From: Cellvibrio sp. UBA7661
GTDB taxonomy: Bacteria; Pseudomonadota; Gammaproteobacteria; Pseudomonadales; Cellvibrionaceae
Direction: 5' to 3'
DNA length: 64,000 nucleotides
NCBI GenBank assembly: GCA_002483365.1
Contig: DLHT01000018.1
Span: 1 to 64,000 of the forward strand
Position numbers and translations under genes: made by a program. Shown here one piece after another: positions 1-7,195 of the stretch (the stretch's first letter is position 1; each line of letters opens with the position of its first letter). The notes under the pieces were generated by a model, which saw only the letters and a list, made by a program, of their open reading frames with translations, ran no database searches and was not told the DNA's origin.

Positions 1-150
1 TCCGAGAGCCGGATGCGGGAAATCTGCACGTCCGGTTCGATGAGCGGGGGCTGGAAACGTGAGCAAGGTAGAAGGAGTGTCACCTGCATTAAATCGAAAG
101 AGCAGGAGTAGGAAGCCACTACCTAAACTCGGCGCGCCAGTCTTCGACTC
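1..150 (+). mobile_element. 3' end of a group II intron, cut by the window start
   Basis: The first bases contain a domain V hairpin typical of bacterial group II introns, so the intron body and its reverse transcriptase/maturase would lie to the left of the window. The sequence after domain V (about 39-150) has the look of the 3' part of the element, but I cannot place domain VI or the exact splice boundary; 150 is a guess, chosen just before an inverted repeat (153-159 with 164-170) that may already belong to the host site. From about 150 to 362 there is no gene. It holds this inverted repeat, a weak hairpin near 174-189 followed by a T run, and the leader of the next gene. Confidence 0.6.
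6..38 (+). ncRNA. Group II intron domain V
   Basis: A 33-nt hairpin starting GAGCCGGA and ending TCCGGTTC pairs over eight base pairs, G-U included. It is followed by a two-base bulge (CG) on the 3' side and an upper stem TGCGG/CTGCA closed by a GAAA-type loop. Stem, bulge and the AGC near the 5' base match the catalytic domain V of group II ribozymes. Domain V is the most conserved part of these introns, so the assignment is firm even without the rest of the element. Confidence 0.8.
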
Positions 151-362
151 TACCGAACTGCGAAGTTCGGCAGCTTGCTTCAACGCAAGAGTTTTTATTT
201 AAATGTTAGTGTTTTTATCGCTTGGTTACATGAGGCGTTTAAATCGCAATCGGAAACAATGTCATGTTGCGGTTCGTTCCTCACCAGCAACCTACGGTAA
301 GTGCCGATCTCTGCTTTTGGCAGAAGTGCTAAATTGAACATCGCTCTTCACAAGGAAAGAAA

Positions 363-884
363 ATGAAATCACTTACCGTTTTATTCTTAATCCTCTGCTC
401 CCGCTTCGTTTTCGCCAATGAGTCCTGCTCATTGGCGGACATAAAGCTAACCGATGATTCCCCGCAAGCTGAAAAGCTGTTTTACACCGGTACTTGCCAT
501 TACCGAAATGAACAATACGAGAAATCGGTGGCTTTGTGGAAGGAGCTTTCGCTGTTGGATGATATTCCTGATGAATATGCTGAGCTGCAAATTAGTGCGC
601 TTAGCAATTTGGGGTATATGTTATTTTTTGGTTACGGGGTTGAGGAAAATAAAGCTGAGGCTATTGATTATTGGAATAGGGCGATTGCGTTAGGGCACAC
701 TGAAGCGGAATACCATTTGTGCCATGCCTACGCTGACCCTGAGGTGAGTACCTATAACCCACGTAAAGCATTGCCGCATTGCGAGAAAGCCAAGTTGATT
801 TATCGCGGCATTGAAGAAAAGAGTGAGGGCGATAAAACCATTCTTAAACAAGTTAATCGATATTTAAAACACCTTAAGGGCTAG
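363..884 (+). CDS. Exported Sel1-like repeat protein
   Basis: This 173-residue protein has a signal peptide (MKSLTVLFLI onwards, likely cleaved after FVFA, about residue 18) and a mature part with TPR/Sel1 character. The segment with LGYMLFFGYGVEENKAEAI and WNRAIALGHTEAEYHL (about residues 80-120) fits a Sel1 repeat, a helix pair typified by G.G...A..W...A...G...A. The four or five cysteines could form disulfides in the periplasm. Sel1 proteins usually act as protein-binding scaffolds; the partner here is unknown. The start is supported by AAGGAAAG just upstream. The gene stands alone between the intron remnant and dinD. Confidence 0.75.
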   Translation: MKSLTVLFLILCSRFVFANESCSLADIKLTDDSPQAEKLFYTGTCHYRNEQYEKSVALWKELSLLDDIPDEYAELQISALSNLGYMLFFGYGVEENKAEAIDYWNRAIALGHTEAEYHLCHAYADPEVSTYNPRKALPHCEKAKLIYRGIEEKSEGDKTILKQVNRYLKHLKG

Positions 885-904
885 GCGGTCTTTGGGTTTC
901 TACC

Positions 905-921
905 GGTGACAACTTGTCACC
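905..921. promoter_or_regulatory. Perfect 17-bp palindrome, possible operator
   Basis: GGTGACAA-C-TTGTCACC is an exact inverted repeat of two 8-bp arms around one base. It lies 31 bp left of the LexA box of dinD and 20 bp after the Sel1 gene stop. Arm length and spacing resemble sites of dimeric helix-turn-helix repressors. It has no T run after it, so it is a poor intrinsic terminator. No matching regulator gene is visible nearby, and the role is inferred only from symmetry. Confidence 0.4.
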
Positions 922-952
922 AATCGGCTATTTTCGCTTCTTGATGTTAATG

Positions 953-968
953 CTGTGTTTATATACAG
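953..968. promoter_or_regulatory. LexA (SOS) box of dinD
   Basis: CTGT-GTTTATAT-ACAG is a perfect match to the gammaproteobacterial LexA consensus CTGT-N8-ACAG, with the usual AT-rich centre. It ends 40 bp before the ATG of dinD. It also argues against the upstream in-frame GTG at 955, which falls inside the box. Confidence 0.88.
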
Positions 969-1008
969 TATTGGTCTTGCCAAAAGCTGGAATAAACGGA
1001 GACTGACA

Positions 1009-1854
1009 ATGGAACAGCAACAGATACAAGCACTTACAGCTACCTATGAAGGCCATGCCCAACAGACCGAAAACGGGGTTGAATATTGGCTTGCGCGCGA
1101 CTTGCAGCACCTGTTGGGTTATGGCAAGTGGGATAACTTCCAAAGTGTGATTTCCAAGGCCAAAACAGCCTGTGAGTTGTCCGGCCATGCTATTGCAGAC
1201 CATTTTGCCGACGTCGGGAAAATGGTCGAGTTAGGCTCGGGCAGCCAGCGCGAAATTGATGATGTAATGCTCACCCGCTATGCCTGTTATCTCATCGCTC
1301 AAAACGGTGACTCAAGAAAACAGCCGATTGCTTTTGCGCAAACCTACTTTGCTATGCAGACTCGCAAGGCTGAATTGATTGAGCAGCGCTTGTTGAAGTC
1401 TGAGCGAGTGCAGGCACGAAAAAAATTGTCCGATACGGAAAAAGAGCTATCGCATGTTATTTATGAACAGACGGGTGGTAATCAGAATTTTGCGCTAATT
1501 CGCAGCAAGGGTGATCAGGCTTTATTTGGCAAAAGTACTCACACAATGAAGGCGCAGTGGCAAGTTCCTGATAATCGCCCGCTGGCTGATTTTGCTCCCA
1601 CCATTATTCTTAAAGCGAAAGATTTTGCGACCGAGATAACGATCCATAATGCTCGTACACAACAAATGCAAAGTGAAAAGCAAATTTCCAACGAGCATGT
1701 CATCAACAACGACGCTGTGCGGCAAACATTGCTAAGCCGAGGTATTAGACCTGAACATTTACCACCGGCTGAAGATGTGAAAAAAGTAGAACGCAGACTG
1801 TCTTCTGCCGAGAAAAAATCGTTACAAAATCCTGACAAGTTGGACGGTGAATAA
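1009..1854 (+). CDS. dinD: DNA damage-inducible protein D
   Basis: The 281-residue product matches DinD of the SOS regulon (about 274 residues in E. coli). The N-terminal part has the BRO/DinD-like pattern ending WLARDLQHLLGYGKWDNF (about residues 25-42), with a conserved middle around DVMLTRYACYLIAQNGD and a charged C-terminus. E. coli DinD inhibits RecA-mediated strand exchange and filament formation; that is family knowledge, not visible here. The ATG at 1009 is preferred over the GTG at 955 because it follows GGAGA with good spacing and leaves the LexA box outside the gene. Control by LexA is strongly indicated. Its place beside a group II intron and a phage-type palindrome suggests a mobile neighbourhood. 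Confidence 0.9.
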   Translation: MEQQQIQALTATYEGHAQQTENGVEYWLARDLQHLLGYGKWDNFQSVISKAKTACELSGHAIADHFADVGKMVELGSGSQREIDDVMLTRYACYLIAQNGDSRKQPIAFAQTYFAMQTRKAELIEQRLLKSERVQARKKLSDTEKELSHVIYEQTGGNQNFALIRSKGDQALFGKSTHTMKAQWQVPDNRPLADFAPTIILKAKDFATEITIHNARTQQMQSEKQISNEHVINNDAVRQTLLSRGIRPEHLPPAEDVKKVERRLSSAEKKSLQNPDKLDGE

Positions 1855-2018
1855 GCAACTGATCAAGCCACACATGCAGCTTATAAAAATCTTATCGAGT
1901 AGCTGAATAATCCGTTTTTAGTTGGTATAGAGATAGGTGTGAAAATTGCCCATGCTGTAATTTGTTGTATATCATGCAACCAACCCGTTCTTATCCCTTC
2001 TTTGGTTAGCATCTTTTT

Positions 2019-3194
2019 ATGGCTTTTAATTTCGATCAAATCATCGCCCGCGAAAATACCCACTCCGTAAAGTTTGATGGCCGTCAGCAGTATTTTGGTA
2101 CTACTGATGTCAGCCCCTTGTGGGTGGCGGATATGGATTTTGCGGTGCCGGAGTGTGTGGTGCAGGCGTTGCAGGCGCGGATTGCGCATCCGGTGTTTGG
2201 TTATTCGCTTTATCCTGAAAGTCTATATCAGTCGATTATTGATTGGTTTCAGCGCCGTCACCAATGGGAAATCAAACGCGAATGGATTGTGTTGGCACCG
2301 GGTGTGGTGCCTTCTTTGTTTGCGGCGGTGCAAGCGTTTGCGCAAGAGGGCGAGGGCGTTATTGTGCAGCCGCCGGTGTATTTTCCGTTTTTTTCAGCGG
2401 TCACCACGAATAACCGCCAGCTTGTGAATAACCCGTTGCGCGAAGTGAAAGGCCGTTATGAAATGGATGTGGATCATTTGGAAAGCTGCGCAAAAAACGG
2501 TGCAAAATTATTGCTGCTGTGTACGCCGCATAATCCGGTGGGGCGTGTGTGGACTGAGCCGGAATTGCAACAGGTGTTGCAGATTGCACGCCGGTATGAC
2601 CTGACTATTCTCTCGGATGACATTCACTGCGATTTACTTTTCTCCGGTGTAAAACACACTATGCTCGGCCGCCTTGCGCAACCGGGCGATAAAATTATTA
2701 CCGCGATTGCGCCAAATAAATCGTTCAATATTCCTGGCTTGGGATTATCGGCGTTAGTGATTCCTGATGAACAACAGTGCACTGCAATGAAGCGCGCATT
2801 TGAAGCGCTGCATGTGGGCAATTACAACCCGCTCAGTATCACCGCATTTGAAGCGGCGTATCGCGGGGGCGATGCCTGGTTGGATGCATTGATGGCTTAC
2901 CTTGAAACCACACGGGATTTTGCGGCGGATTTTATGGCCCGTGAAATTCCGCGCATCCGCATGATCAAACCCGAAGCAACTTATTTGCTGTGGTTGGATT
3001 GTCGCAGGCTGGGTTTGAGCGATGCAGCCCTGCGCGATTTCTTTGTCAAAACCTGCAAAGTCGGCATGAACCCCGGCACGGTATTCGGTGAGGGCGGTAG
3101 CGGTTTTATGCGCATGAATATCGGTACACGGAAGGACGTTATTGTGCAGGCGCTGGAAGCGATCCGCAGCGCGTGTGAACGCATGCCCATATAA
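2019..3194 (+). CDS. patB: PatB/MalY-family C-S lyase (PLP aminotransferase fold)
   Basis: This 391-residue class I/II fold PLP enzyme belongs to the MalY/PatB group, which cleaves C-S bonds of cystathionine or cysteine conjugates to pyruvate, ammonia and a thiol. The start VSPLWVADMDF is the group's substrate-side signature, TPHNPVGRVW holds the NP pair, SDDIHCDL the cofactor-contacting Asp, and K234 in APNKSFNIPG is the Schiff-base lysine. Length is normal. No ribosome site stands out before the ATG at 2019, but the protein starts where the family does. It is monocistronic, followed by 200 bp with no gene. Which sulfur substrate it uses cannot be told from sequence; the symbol marks the family only. 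Confidence 0.87.
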   Translation: MAFNFDQIIARENTHSVKFDGRQQYFGTTDVSPLWVADMDFAVPECVVQALQARIAHPVFGYSLYPESLYQSIIDWFQRRHQWEIKREWIVLAPGVVPSLFAAVQAFAQEGEGVIVQPPVYFPFFSAVTTNNRQLVNNPLREVKGRYEMDVDHLESCAKNGAKLLLLCTPHNPVGRVWTEPELQQVLQIARRYDLTILSDDIHCDLLFSGVKHTMLGRLAQPGDKIITAIAPNKSFNIPGLGLSALVIPDEQQCTAMKRAFEALHVGNYNPLSITAFEAAYRGGDAWLDALMAYLETTRDFAADFMAREIPRIRMIKPEATYLLWLDCRRLGLSDAALRDFFVKTCKVGMNPGTVFGEGGSGFMRMNIGTRKDVIVQALEAIRSACERMPI

Positions 3195-3395
3195 CGGGAA
3201 TCTGCATTACGGCTCTGCGTTATAAGCGCAGGGCTAATAGCGAATCCCCCTGACCAGTCAGATAGCCAAGGCGGATTTTCTCATTCTTTTTTGGTTGTTT
3301 TTTATCCAAATTTGGATGGAAGTTTTACGTGCTTCATGTACAATCCGCCGACTTTTTTCAGGCTCTTTTCCGCCTCCTTCACTGCGCGAGACTTT

Positions 3396-4799
3396 ATGAC
3401 TGTTAATACCTTCGACCCTTCACAGACCACCACCTTGGAAACCCCGGCGAAAACCCTTGCCAGTCAAGCGGTTGGCGGTGCCAACAAGGGTAATACCATT
3501 GGGTTTGTGTCGCTCGGCTGCCCTAAAAACCTGGTGGATTCAGAGCGGATCCTGACCCAGCTGCGCATGGAAGGCTACAACATTGTGCCGACCTATAACG
3601 ACGCCGATATGGTGATTGTGAACACCTGCGGGTTTATCGACAGCGCGGTGCAAGAGTCATTAGGTGCGATTGGTGAAGCCTTGGCTGAGAACGGCAAAGT
3701 ATTGGTGACGGGCTGCCTGGGTTCCAAGAAAGACGAAATCATCCAGATTCACCCGAATGTATTGGGTGTTACCGGCGCTCATGCCTATGAAGAAGTGCTG
3801 TCGCAAGTGCATGAACATTTGCCGCCATCGCCCCAGCACAACCCCTTTACCGATTTAGTCCCGCCGCAAGGCATCAAGCTCACGCCGCGCCATTACGCGT
3901 ACCTCAAAATCTCTGAAGGTTGTAACCATTCCTGCAGCTTCTGCATCATCCCCGATATGCGCGGCAAACTAGTGAGCCGCCCCATTGGCCAGGTAATGGG
4001 CGAAGCGGAGCGCTTGGTGAAGGCGGGCGTGAAAGAGTTGCTGGTGATATCGCAAGATACTTCGGCTTACGGCGTTGATATCAAACACCGCACCGATTTC
4101 TGGGATGGCCGCCCACTCAAGACCGATATGTACCAGCTCGCGGCAGCATTGGGTGAGCTGGGTGTGTGGGTGCGTTTGCACTACGTGTACCCGTATCCGC
4201 ACGTGGACAACATCATCCCGCTGATGGCGCAGGGCAAAGTATTGCCGTATCTGGATATCCCATTCCAACACGCAAGCCCGACACTGCTGCGCAAAATGCG
4301 TCGCCCTGGTCAGGTTGAAAAAACCCTGGAACGCATCAAAAGCTGGCGTGAGCAGGTGCCTAATCTCACCATCCGCTCCACCTTTATTGTGGGCTTCCCC
4401 GGTGAAACTGAAGAGGATTTCCAACAATTGTTGGACTTCTTGCAAGAGGCGCAGTTGGATCGCGTAGGTTGCTTCCAATACTCGCCGGTTGAGGGTGCCA
4501 AAGCGAATGAACTGCCTGATCCTGTGCCTGATGACATCAAGCAAGAACGTTATGACCGCTTTATGCAATTGCAACAGGCGATTTCCACGGAACGTTTGAA
4601 ACAAAAAGTCGGTCAGACCTTACAGGTGTTGATTGATGAGGTGGACGACGAAGGCGCGATTGGCCGCAGTTTTGCGGATGCACCGGAAATCGATGGCTGC
4701 GTGTATTTGAACGGTGAAGAAAACGTGAAGCCGGGTGATTTGGTCAATGTGTTGATCGAACACTCGGACGAGTACGATCTGTGGGGCACTAAAGTCTAA
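3396..4799 (+). CDS. rimO: Ribosomal protein S12 methylthiotransferase RimO
   Basis: RimO is a radical-SAM enzyme with two iron-sulfur clusters that methylthiolates an aspartate of ribosomal protein S12 in the cytoplasm. The N-terminal cluster cysteines are C42 (SLGCPKN), C78 (NTCGF) and C107 (TGCLG). The radical-SAM motif is C176-x3-C180-x2-C183 in CNHSCSFC. A C-terminal TRAM domain follows (about 390-467). SLGCPKNLVDSE separates RimO from the tRNA enzyme MiaB. The frame is open 35 codons further upstream (to 3291), but those residues do not look conserved; the ATG at 3396 gives 467 residues, close to the usual 440-450, with a slightly long N-terminus. A strong terminator follows. Confidence 0.96.
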   Translation: MTVNTFDPSQTTTLETPAKTLASQAVGGANKGNTIGFVSLGCPKNLVDSERILTQLRMEGYNIVPTYNDADMVIVNTCGFIDSAVQESLGAIGEALAENGKVLVTGCLGSKKDEIIQIHPNVLGVTGAHAYEEVLSQVHEHLPPSPQHNPFTDLVPPQGIKLTPRHYAYLKISEGCNHSCSFCIIPDMRGKLVSRPIGQVMGEAERLVKAGVKELLVISQDTSAYGVDIKHRTDFWDGRPLKTDMYQLAAALGELGVWVRLHYVYPYPHVDNIIPLMAQGKVLPYLDIPFQHASPTLLRKMRRPGQVEKTLERIKSWREQVPNLTIRSTFIVGFPGETEEDFQQLLDFLQEAQLDRVGCFQYSPVEGAKANELPDPVPDDIKQERYDRFMQLQQAISTERLKQKVGQTLQVLIDEVDDEGAIGRSFADAPEIDGCVYLNGEENVKPGDLVNVLIEHSDEYDLWGTKV

Positions 4800-4820
4800 A
4801 GCACAGATACCCGCTGTCTG

Positions 4821-4860
4821 AAAAATCCCCCATTTGCGCACGCAGTGGGGGATTTTTTTA
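4821..4860 (+). terminator. Intrinsic terminator of rimO
   Basis: AAAATCCCCCA pairs with the later TGGGGGATTTT around a loop of about 13 bases and runs into seven T residues. It begins about 20 bp after the rimO stop. Confidence 0.88.
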
Positions 4861-4930
4861 TGCGTTGTCTTTACGCTTTGCCCTACACTGAACAGATAAT
4901 TGTGGTTGTACTAAAACAATCGAGGTTGCG

Positions 4931-5185
4931 ATGACAGATGTATTGCATTTAGTTGAAGAAAACCGTTTTGTTATTCGTCATGAAGGGGATGAGGCGGTAT
5001 TGGCCTATCGGTTATTTAATAATGCCGGTATAGAGGCAATTGATTTTTACAGCACGTTTGTTCCGCCTGCGTTTCGCGGGCAGGGCTTTGCCGAAAAGCT
5101 GGTGCGTGCGGGCTTGAAGTGGGCGAAGGAGCGGAACTTTGAACTGCATGCCAGTTGCTGGTATGTCGCAAAGTTTATCCGCTAA
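4931..5185 (+). CDS. Small GNAT-like N-acetyltransferase (YjdJ type)
   Basis: The 84-residue product matches the short acetyltransferase family typified by E. coli YjdJ, which has only the central part of the GNAT fold. The acetyl-CoA loop is VPPAFRGQGFAEKLV (about residues 43-57), with the R-G-Q-G core, followed by the C-terminal segment ending ASCWYVAKFI. Small size is normal for this group, so it is not a truncation. Substrate unknown. It starts about 70 bp after the rimO terminator and ends just before the prepilin gene, so the two could share a transcript. Confidence 0.8.
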   Translation: MTDVLHLVEENRFVIRHEGDEAVLAYRLFNNAGIEAIDFYSTFVPPAFRGQGFAEKLVRAGLKWAKERNFELHASCWYVAKFIR

Positions 5186-5215
5186 TGTTTTAAGTAAATG
5201 AAAAAGGGATTCTGT

Positions 5216-5695
5216 GTGAAAGTGAAAAATGGTTTTACATTAATAGAAATGATGGTGGTGGTAGCGATTATCGCGATTATTGCACTCATGGCAATGCCAA
5301 CGCCTGACCCAACCATCAGCCGACGTCAGGTCACCGAATCGGTTGAGTTGATCAGTGATTATAAAAAACTGGTCGAGTTTTATTACAAAAGCGCCAATGT
5401 GTTTTTAAAAAATAATCAGGAAGCCAATATTCCTCCCCCCGATAAACTGCTGGGTAATTATGTTGACCGTATCGATTTAAAAGACGGTGCATTTCATCTG
5501 CATTTTGGCAACAAGGCACACCCGGAATTAAAAGGTAAAACACTGAGTATCCAACCGATTGTGGTAAAAGATTCACCTGACAGCCCCATTTCCTGGAATT
5601 GCGGCAAAGCAGAAGCACCGCCCGGTATGCAGGCGGTAGGTGAGAACAGGACGGATATTGATATTAAACATTTGCCACTCAATTGCAGGATTTAA
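5216..5695 (+). CDS. Orphan type IV prepilin-like protein
   Basis: The product carries a class III signal: a short basic leader, then G|FTLIEMMVVVAIIAIIALM, the PilD (prepilin peptidase) site and hydrophobic pilin helix, with Glu at mature position 5. The rest (about 130 residues) is a small globular part with two cysteines (SWNCGK and the C-terminal LNCRI) that may form the pilin disulfide loop. I chose the GTG at 5216, which follows AAGGGA at a good distance and gives a six-residue leader; the ATG at 5198 would add six residues and has no clear ribosome site. No other pilus genes lie nearby, so it is a minor or solitary pilin, or a pseudopilin. Confidence 0.8.
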   Translation: MKVKNGFTLIEMMVVVAIIAIIALMAMPTPDPTISRRQVTESVELISDYKKLVEFYYKSANVFLKNNQEANIPPPDKLLGNYVDRIDLKDGAFHLHFGNKAHPELKGKTLSIQPIVVKDSPDSPISWNCGKAEAPPGMQAVGENRTDIDIKHLPLNCRI

Positions 5696-5718
5696 TCCGT
5701 AAACACGACGAGGTGAAC

Positions 5719-6114
5719 ATGGTTTATTTACAAAAAGATAACGGCGGAATTTATCGCCAGAAAATCCGTATCGACAATCACGAATTCTTTGCCGATGTTA
5801 AAGCGGATTTGGGTGGTGAAGATAGCGCACCTGATCCACACGATTTGCTGGATTCTTCCTTGGCAGCTTGCACTGCAATTACACTGACCATGTTTGCCAA
5901 ACGCCGCGGCATGCCGTTGGAATCAGTCAATGTTGATATTGAGCGCGATAGCTCCAAAGAAAAATCGGGAGAATATAATCTGGCGATGAAAATTCAATTT
6001 GTGGGAAATTTAAGTGATGAACAGCGCGCGCAATTATTGGGCATTGTAGAAAAATGCCCCATCCACAAACTGCTATCGCACGCAACCATCAACATCAGTA
6101 CTACAAGCCAATAA
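5719..6114 (+). CDS. OsmC/YhfA-family peroxiredoxin-like protein
   Basis: The 131-residue product belongs to the OsmC/Ohr superfamily, thiol-dependent reductases of organic hydroperoxides. The two redox cysteines are C51 in SLAACTA and C113 in EKCPIHKL, a spacing and context that fit the OsmC/YhfA branch. The frame stays open to 5683 inside the prepilin gene, but the ATG at 5719 sits right after AGGTGA and starts the family alignment. Its tight spacing to the pilin gene (24 bp) suggests co-transcription. The pirin downstream is also often linked to redox stress. Exact peroxide substrate not known. Confidence 0.87.
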   Translation: MVYLQKDNGGIYRQKIRIDNHEFFADVKADLGGEDSAPDPHDLLDSSLAACTAITLTMFAKRRGMPLESVNVDIERDSSKEKSGEYNLAMKIQFVGNLSDEQRAQLLGIVEKCPIHKLLSHATINISTTSQ

Positions 6115-6129
6115 ATTATTGTAAGGTCA

Positions 6130-6275
6130 ATATCTCCTCAATATTAATTGATATCAATCAATCGCAACTGACGCCGGTTTATGCGGTCTATAAACAACGT
6201 AAGTACCAACCTTATCGGTTAACGGCACTGCTTAATCATTTTGAAAACAAATTGCAGCAAAAAATTATCTATTAA
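6130..6275 (+). pseudogene. C-terminal remnant of a LysR-type regulator
   Basis: The frame that ends in TAA at 6273-6275 reads LTPVYAVYKQRKYQPYRL followed by TALLNHFENKL. That is the characteristic C-terminus of LysR-family regulators (P.YAVYP.R.....P.R....FL...L). The preceding part, ILIDINQSQ, fits the position just before it. Nothing upstream encodes the DNA-binding or effector domains, because the OsmC gene occupies that place. So this is most likely the stub of a deleted regulator gene that once stood next to the pirin gene. Exact left edge is uncertain. Confidence 0.6.
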
Positions 6276-6287
6276 GAGTATTTCATC

Positions 6288-7145
6288 ATGACACTATTAA
6301 TTCCGCCGCGTACACAGGACATTGGTTTTACCGTCAAACGTTTATTGCCATCGCGCATAAAGCAACGTGTTGGCCCATTTATTTTTGTCGATCACATGGG
6401 GCCTGCACATTTTGAAGCGGGCACTACCGCAGGCGATGTGCGCCAGCATCCGCATTTTGGTTTGGCGACGGTCACTTATTTATTTTCCGGTGCCATGATG
6501 CACCGCGATAGTTTGGGGAGTGTGCAGCGCATAGAGCCGGGTGCGATTAATATAATGACCGCAGGTAAGGGGATAGTGCATTCCGAACGCTTGCCGGAGG
6601 ATATACGTGAACAACAGGATGCCGTTGAAGGTATCCAAACCTGGTTGGCACTACCAACGGATGTTGAAGATTGCGAACCTTCTTTTGCGCATTACGCTGC
6701 AGATGAAATTCCATCGGTGAATTTACCGGCACTGAGTGCGCGTGTTTTGATTGGAAGTGCTTTTGATGTTGAATCGCCCGTAAAAACAGCGAGCAAAACG
6801 ACTTACATTGATCTATCACTCGGAGCAGATACGCAATACCAGCCGGATTTTCCGCAGCAGGAATTAGCGATTTATGTCGCATGGGGAAATGTGACCGTGA
6901 ACGATGAGCCAGTGCCGGAATATCACCTGGCAGTGTTGGATGAACATGCAGTTATTTCAACCGTGAGCGGTGCGCGCATTTTATTACTGGGGGGAGAGCC
7001 CTTGGATGGCGAACGATTTATTTTGTGGAATTTTGTTGCGTCATCGCGTGAAAAACTTCGCGCAGCGGGCGAGCGTTGGACAAACGGTGGCTTTGAAATG
7101 GTGCCGGGTGAAGTGGAATGGATTCCGTTGCCAACGATTAGTTAG
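6288..7145 (+). CDS. Pirin family protein (bicupin)
   Basis: This 285-residue bicupin is of the pirin type. The metal ligands of the N-terminal cupin are all present: H54 and H56 in RQHPHFG, H98 and E100 in GKGIVHSE. Length is normal. Bacterial pirins bind iron and some have quercetin dioxygenase activity or regulate metabolic enzymes; the role here is not determinable. The C-terminal half is less conserved, as in the family. It begins 12 bp after the LysR stub, and ends before an inverted-repeat element that separates it from the convergent pgm gene. Confidence 0.88.
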   Translation: MTLLIPPRTQDIGFTVKRLLPSRIKQRVGPFIFVDHMGPAHFEAGTTAGDVRQHPHFGLATVTYLFSGAMMHRDSLGSVQRIEPGAINIMTAGKGIVHSERLPEDIREQQDAVEGIQTWLALPTDVEDCEPSFAHYAADEIPSVNLPALSARVLIGSAFDVESPVKTASKTTYIDLSLGADTQYQPDFPQQELAIYVAWGNVTVNDEPVPEYHLAVLDEHAVISTVSGARILLLGGEPLDGERFILWNFVASSREKLRAAGERWTNGGFEMVPGEVEWIPLPTIS

Positions 7146-7155
7146 GCGTTGTTAA

Positions 7156-7190
7156 CCCCCCTTTGAAAAAGGGGGGCAGGGGGATTAAAA
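7156..7190. repeat. CCC..TTTGAAAAAGGG intergenic hairpin element, copy 1
   Basis: A perfect hairpin of CCCCCCTTT (7156-7164) and AAAGGGGGG (7168-7176) is followed by CAGGGGGATTAAAA. The same design, hairpin then C-NN-GG(A)GGGATTAAAA, recurs at 30551-30590. It sits between the convergent pirin and pgm genes and could act as a two-way terminator, but the recurrence points to a dispersed repeat. Confidence 0.65.
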
Positions 7191-7195
7191 GAAAA

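Noticed and set aside
955..1008. Upstream GTG start of dinD
   Set aside because: It falls inside the LexA box and has no ribosome site; the ATG at 1009 has both position and GGAGA.
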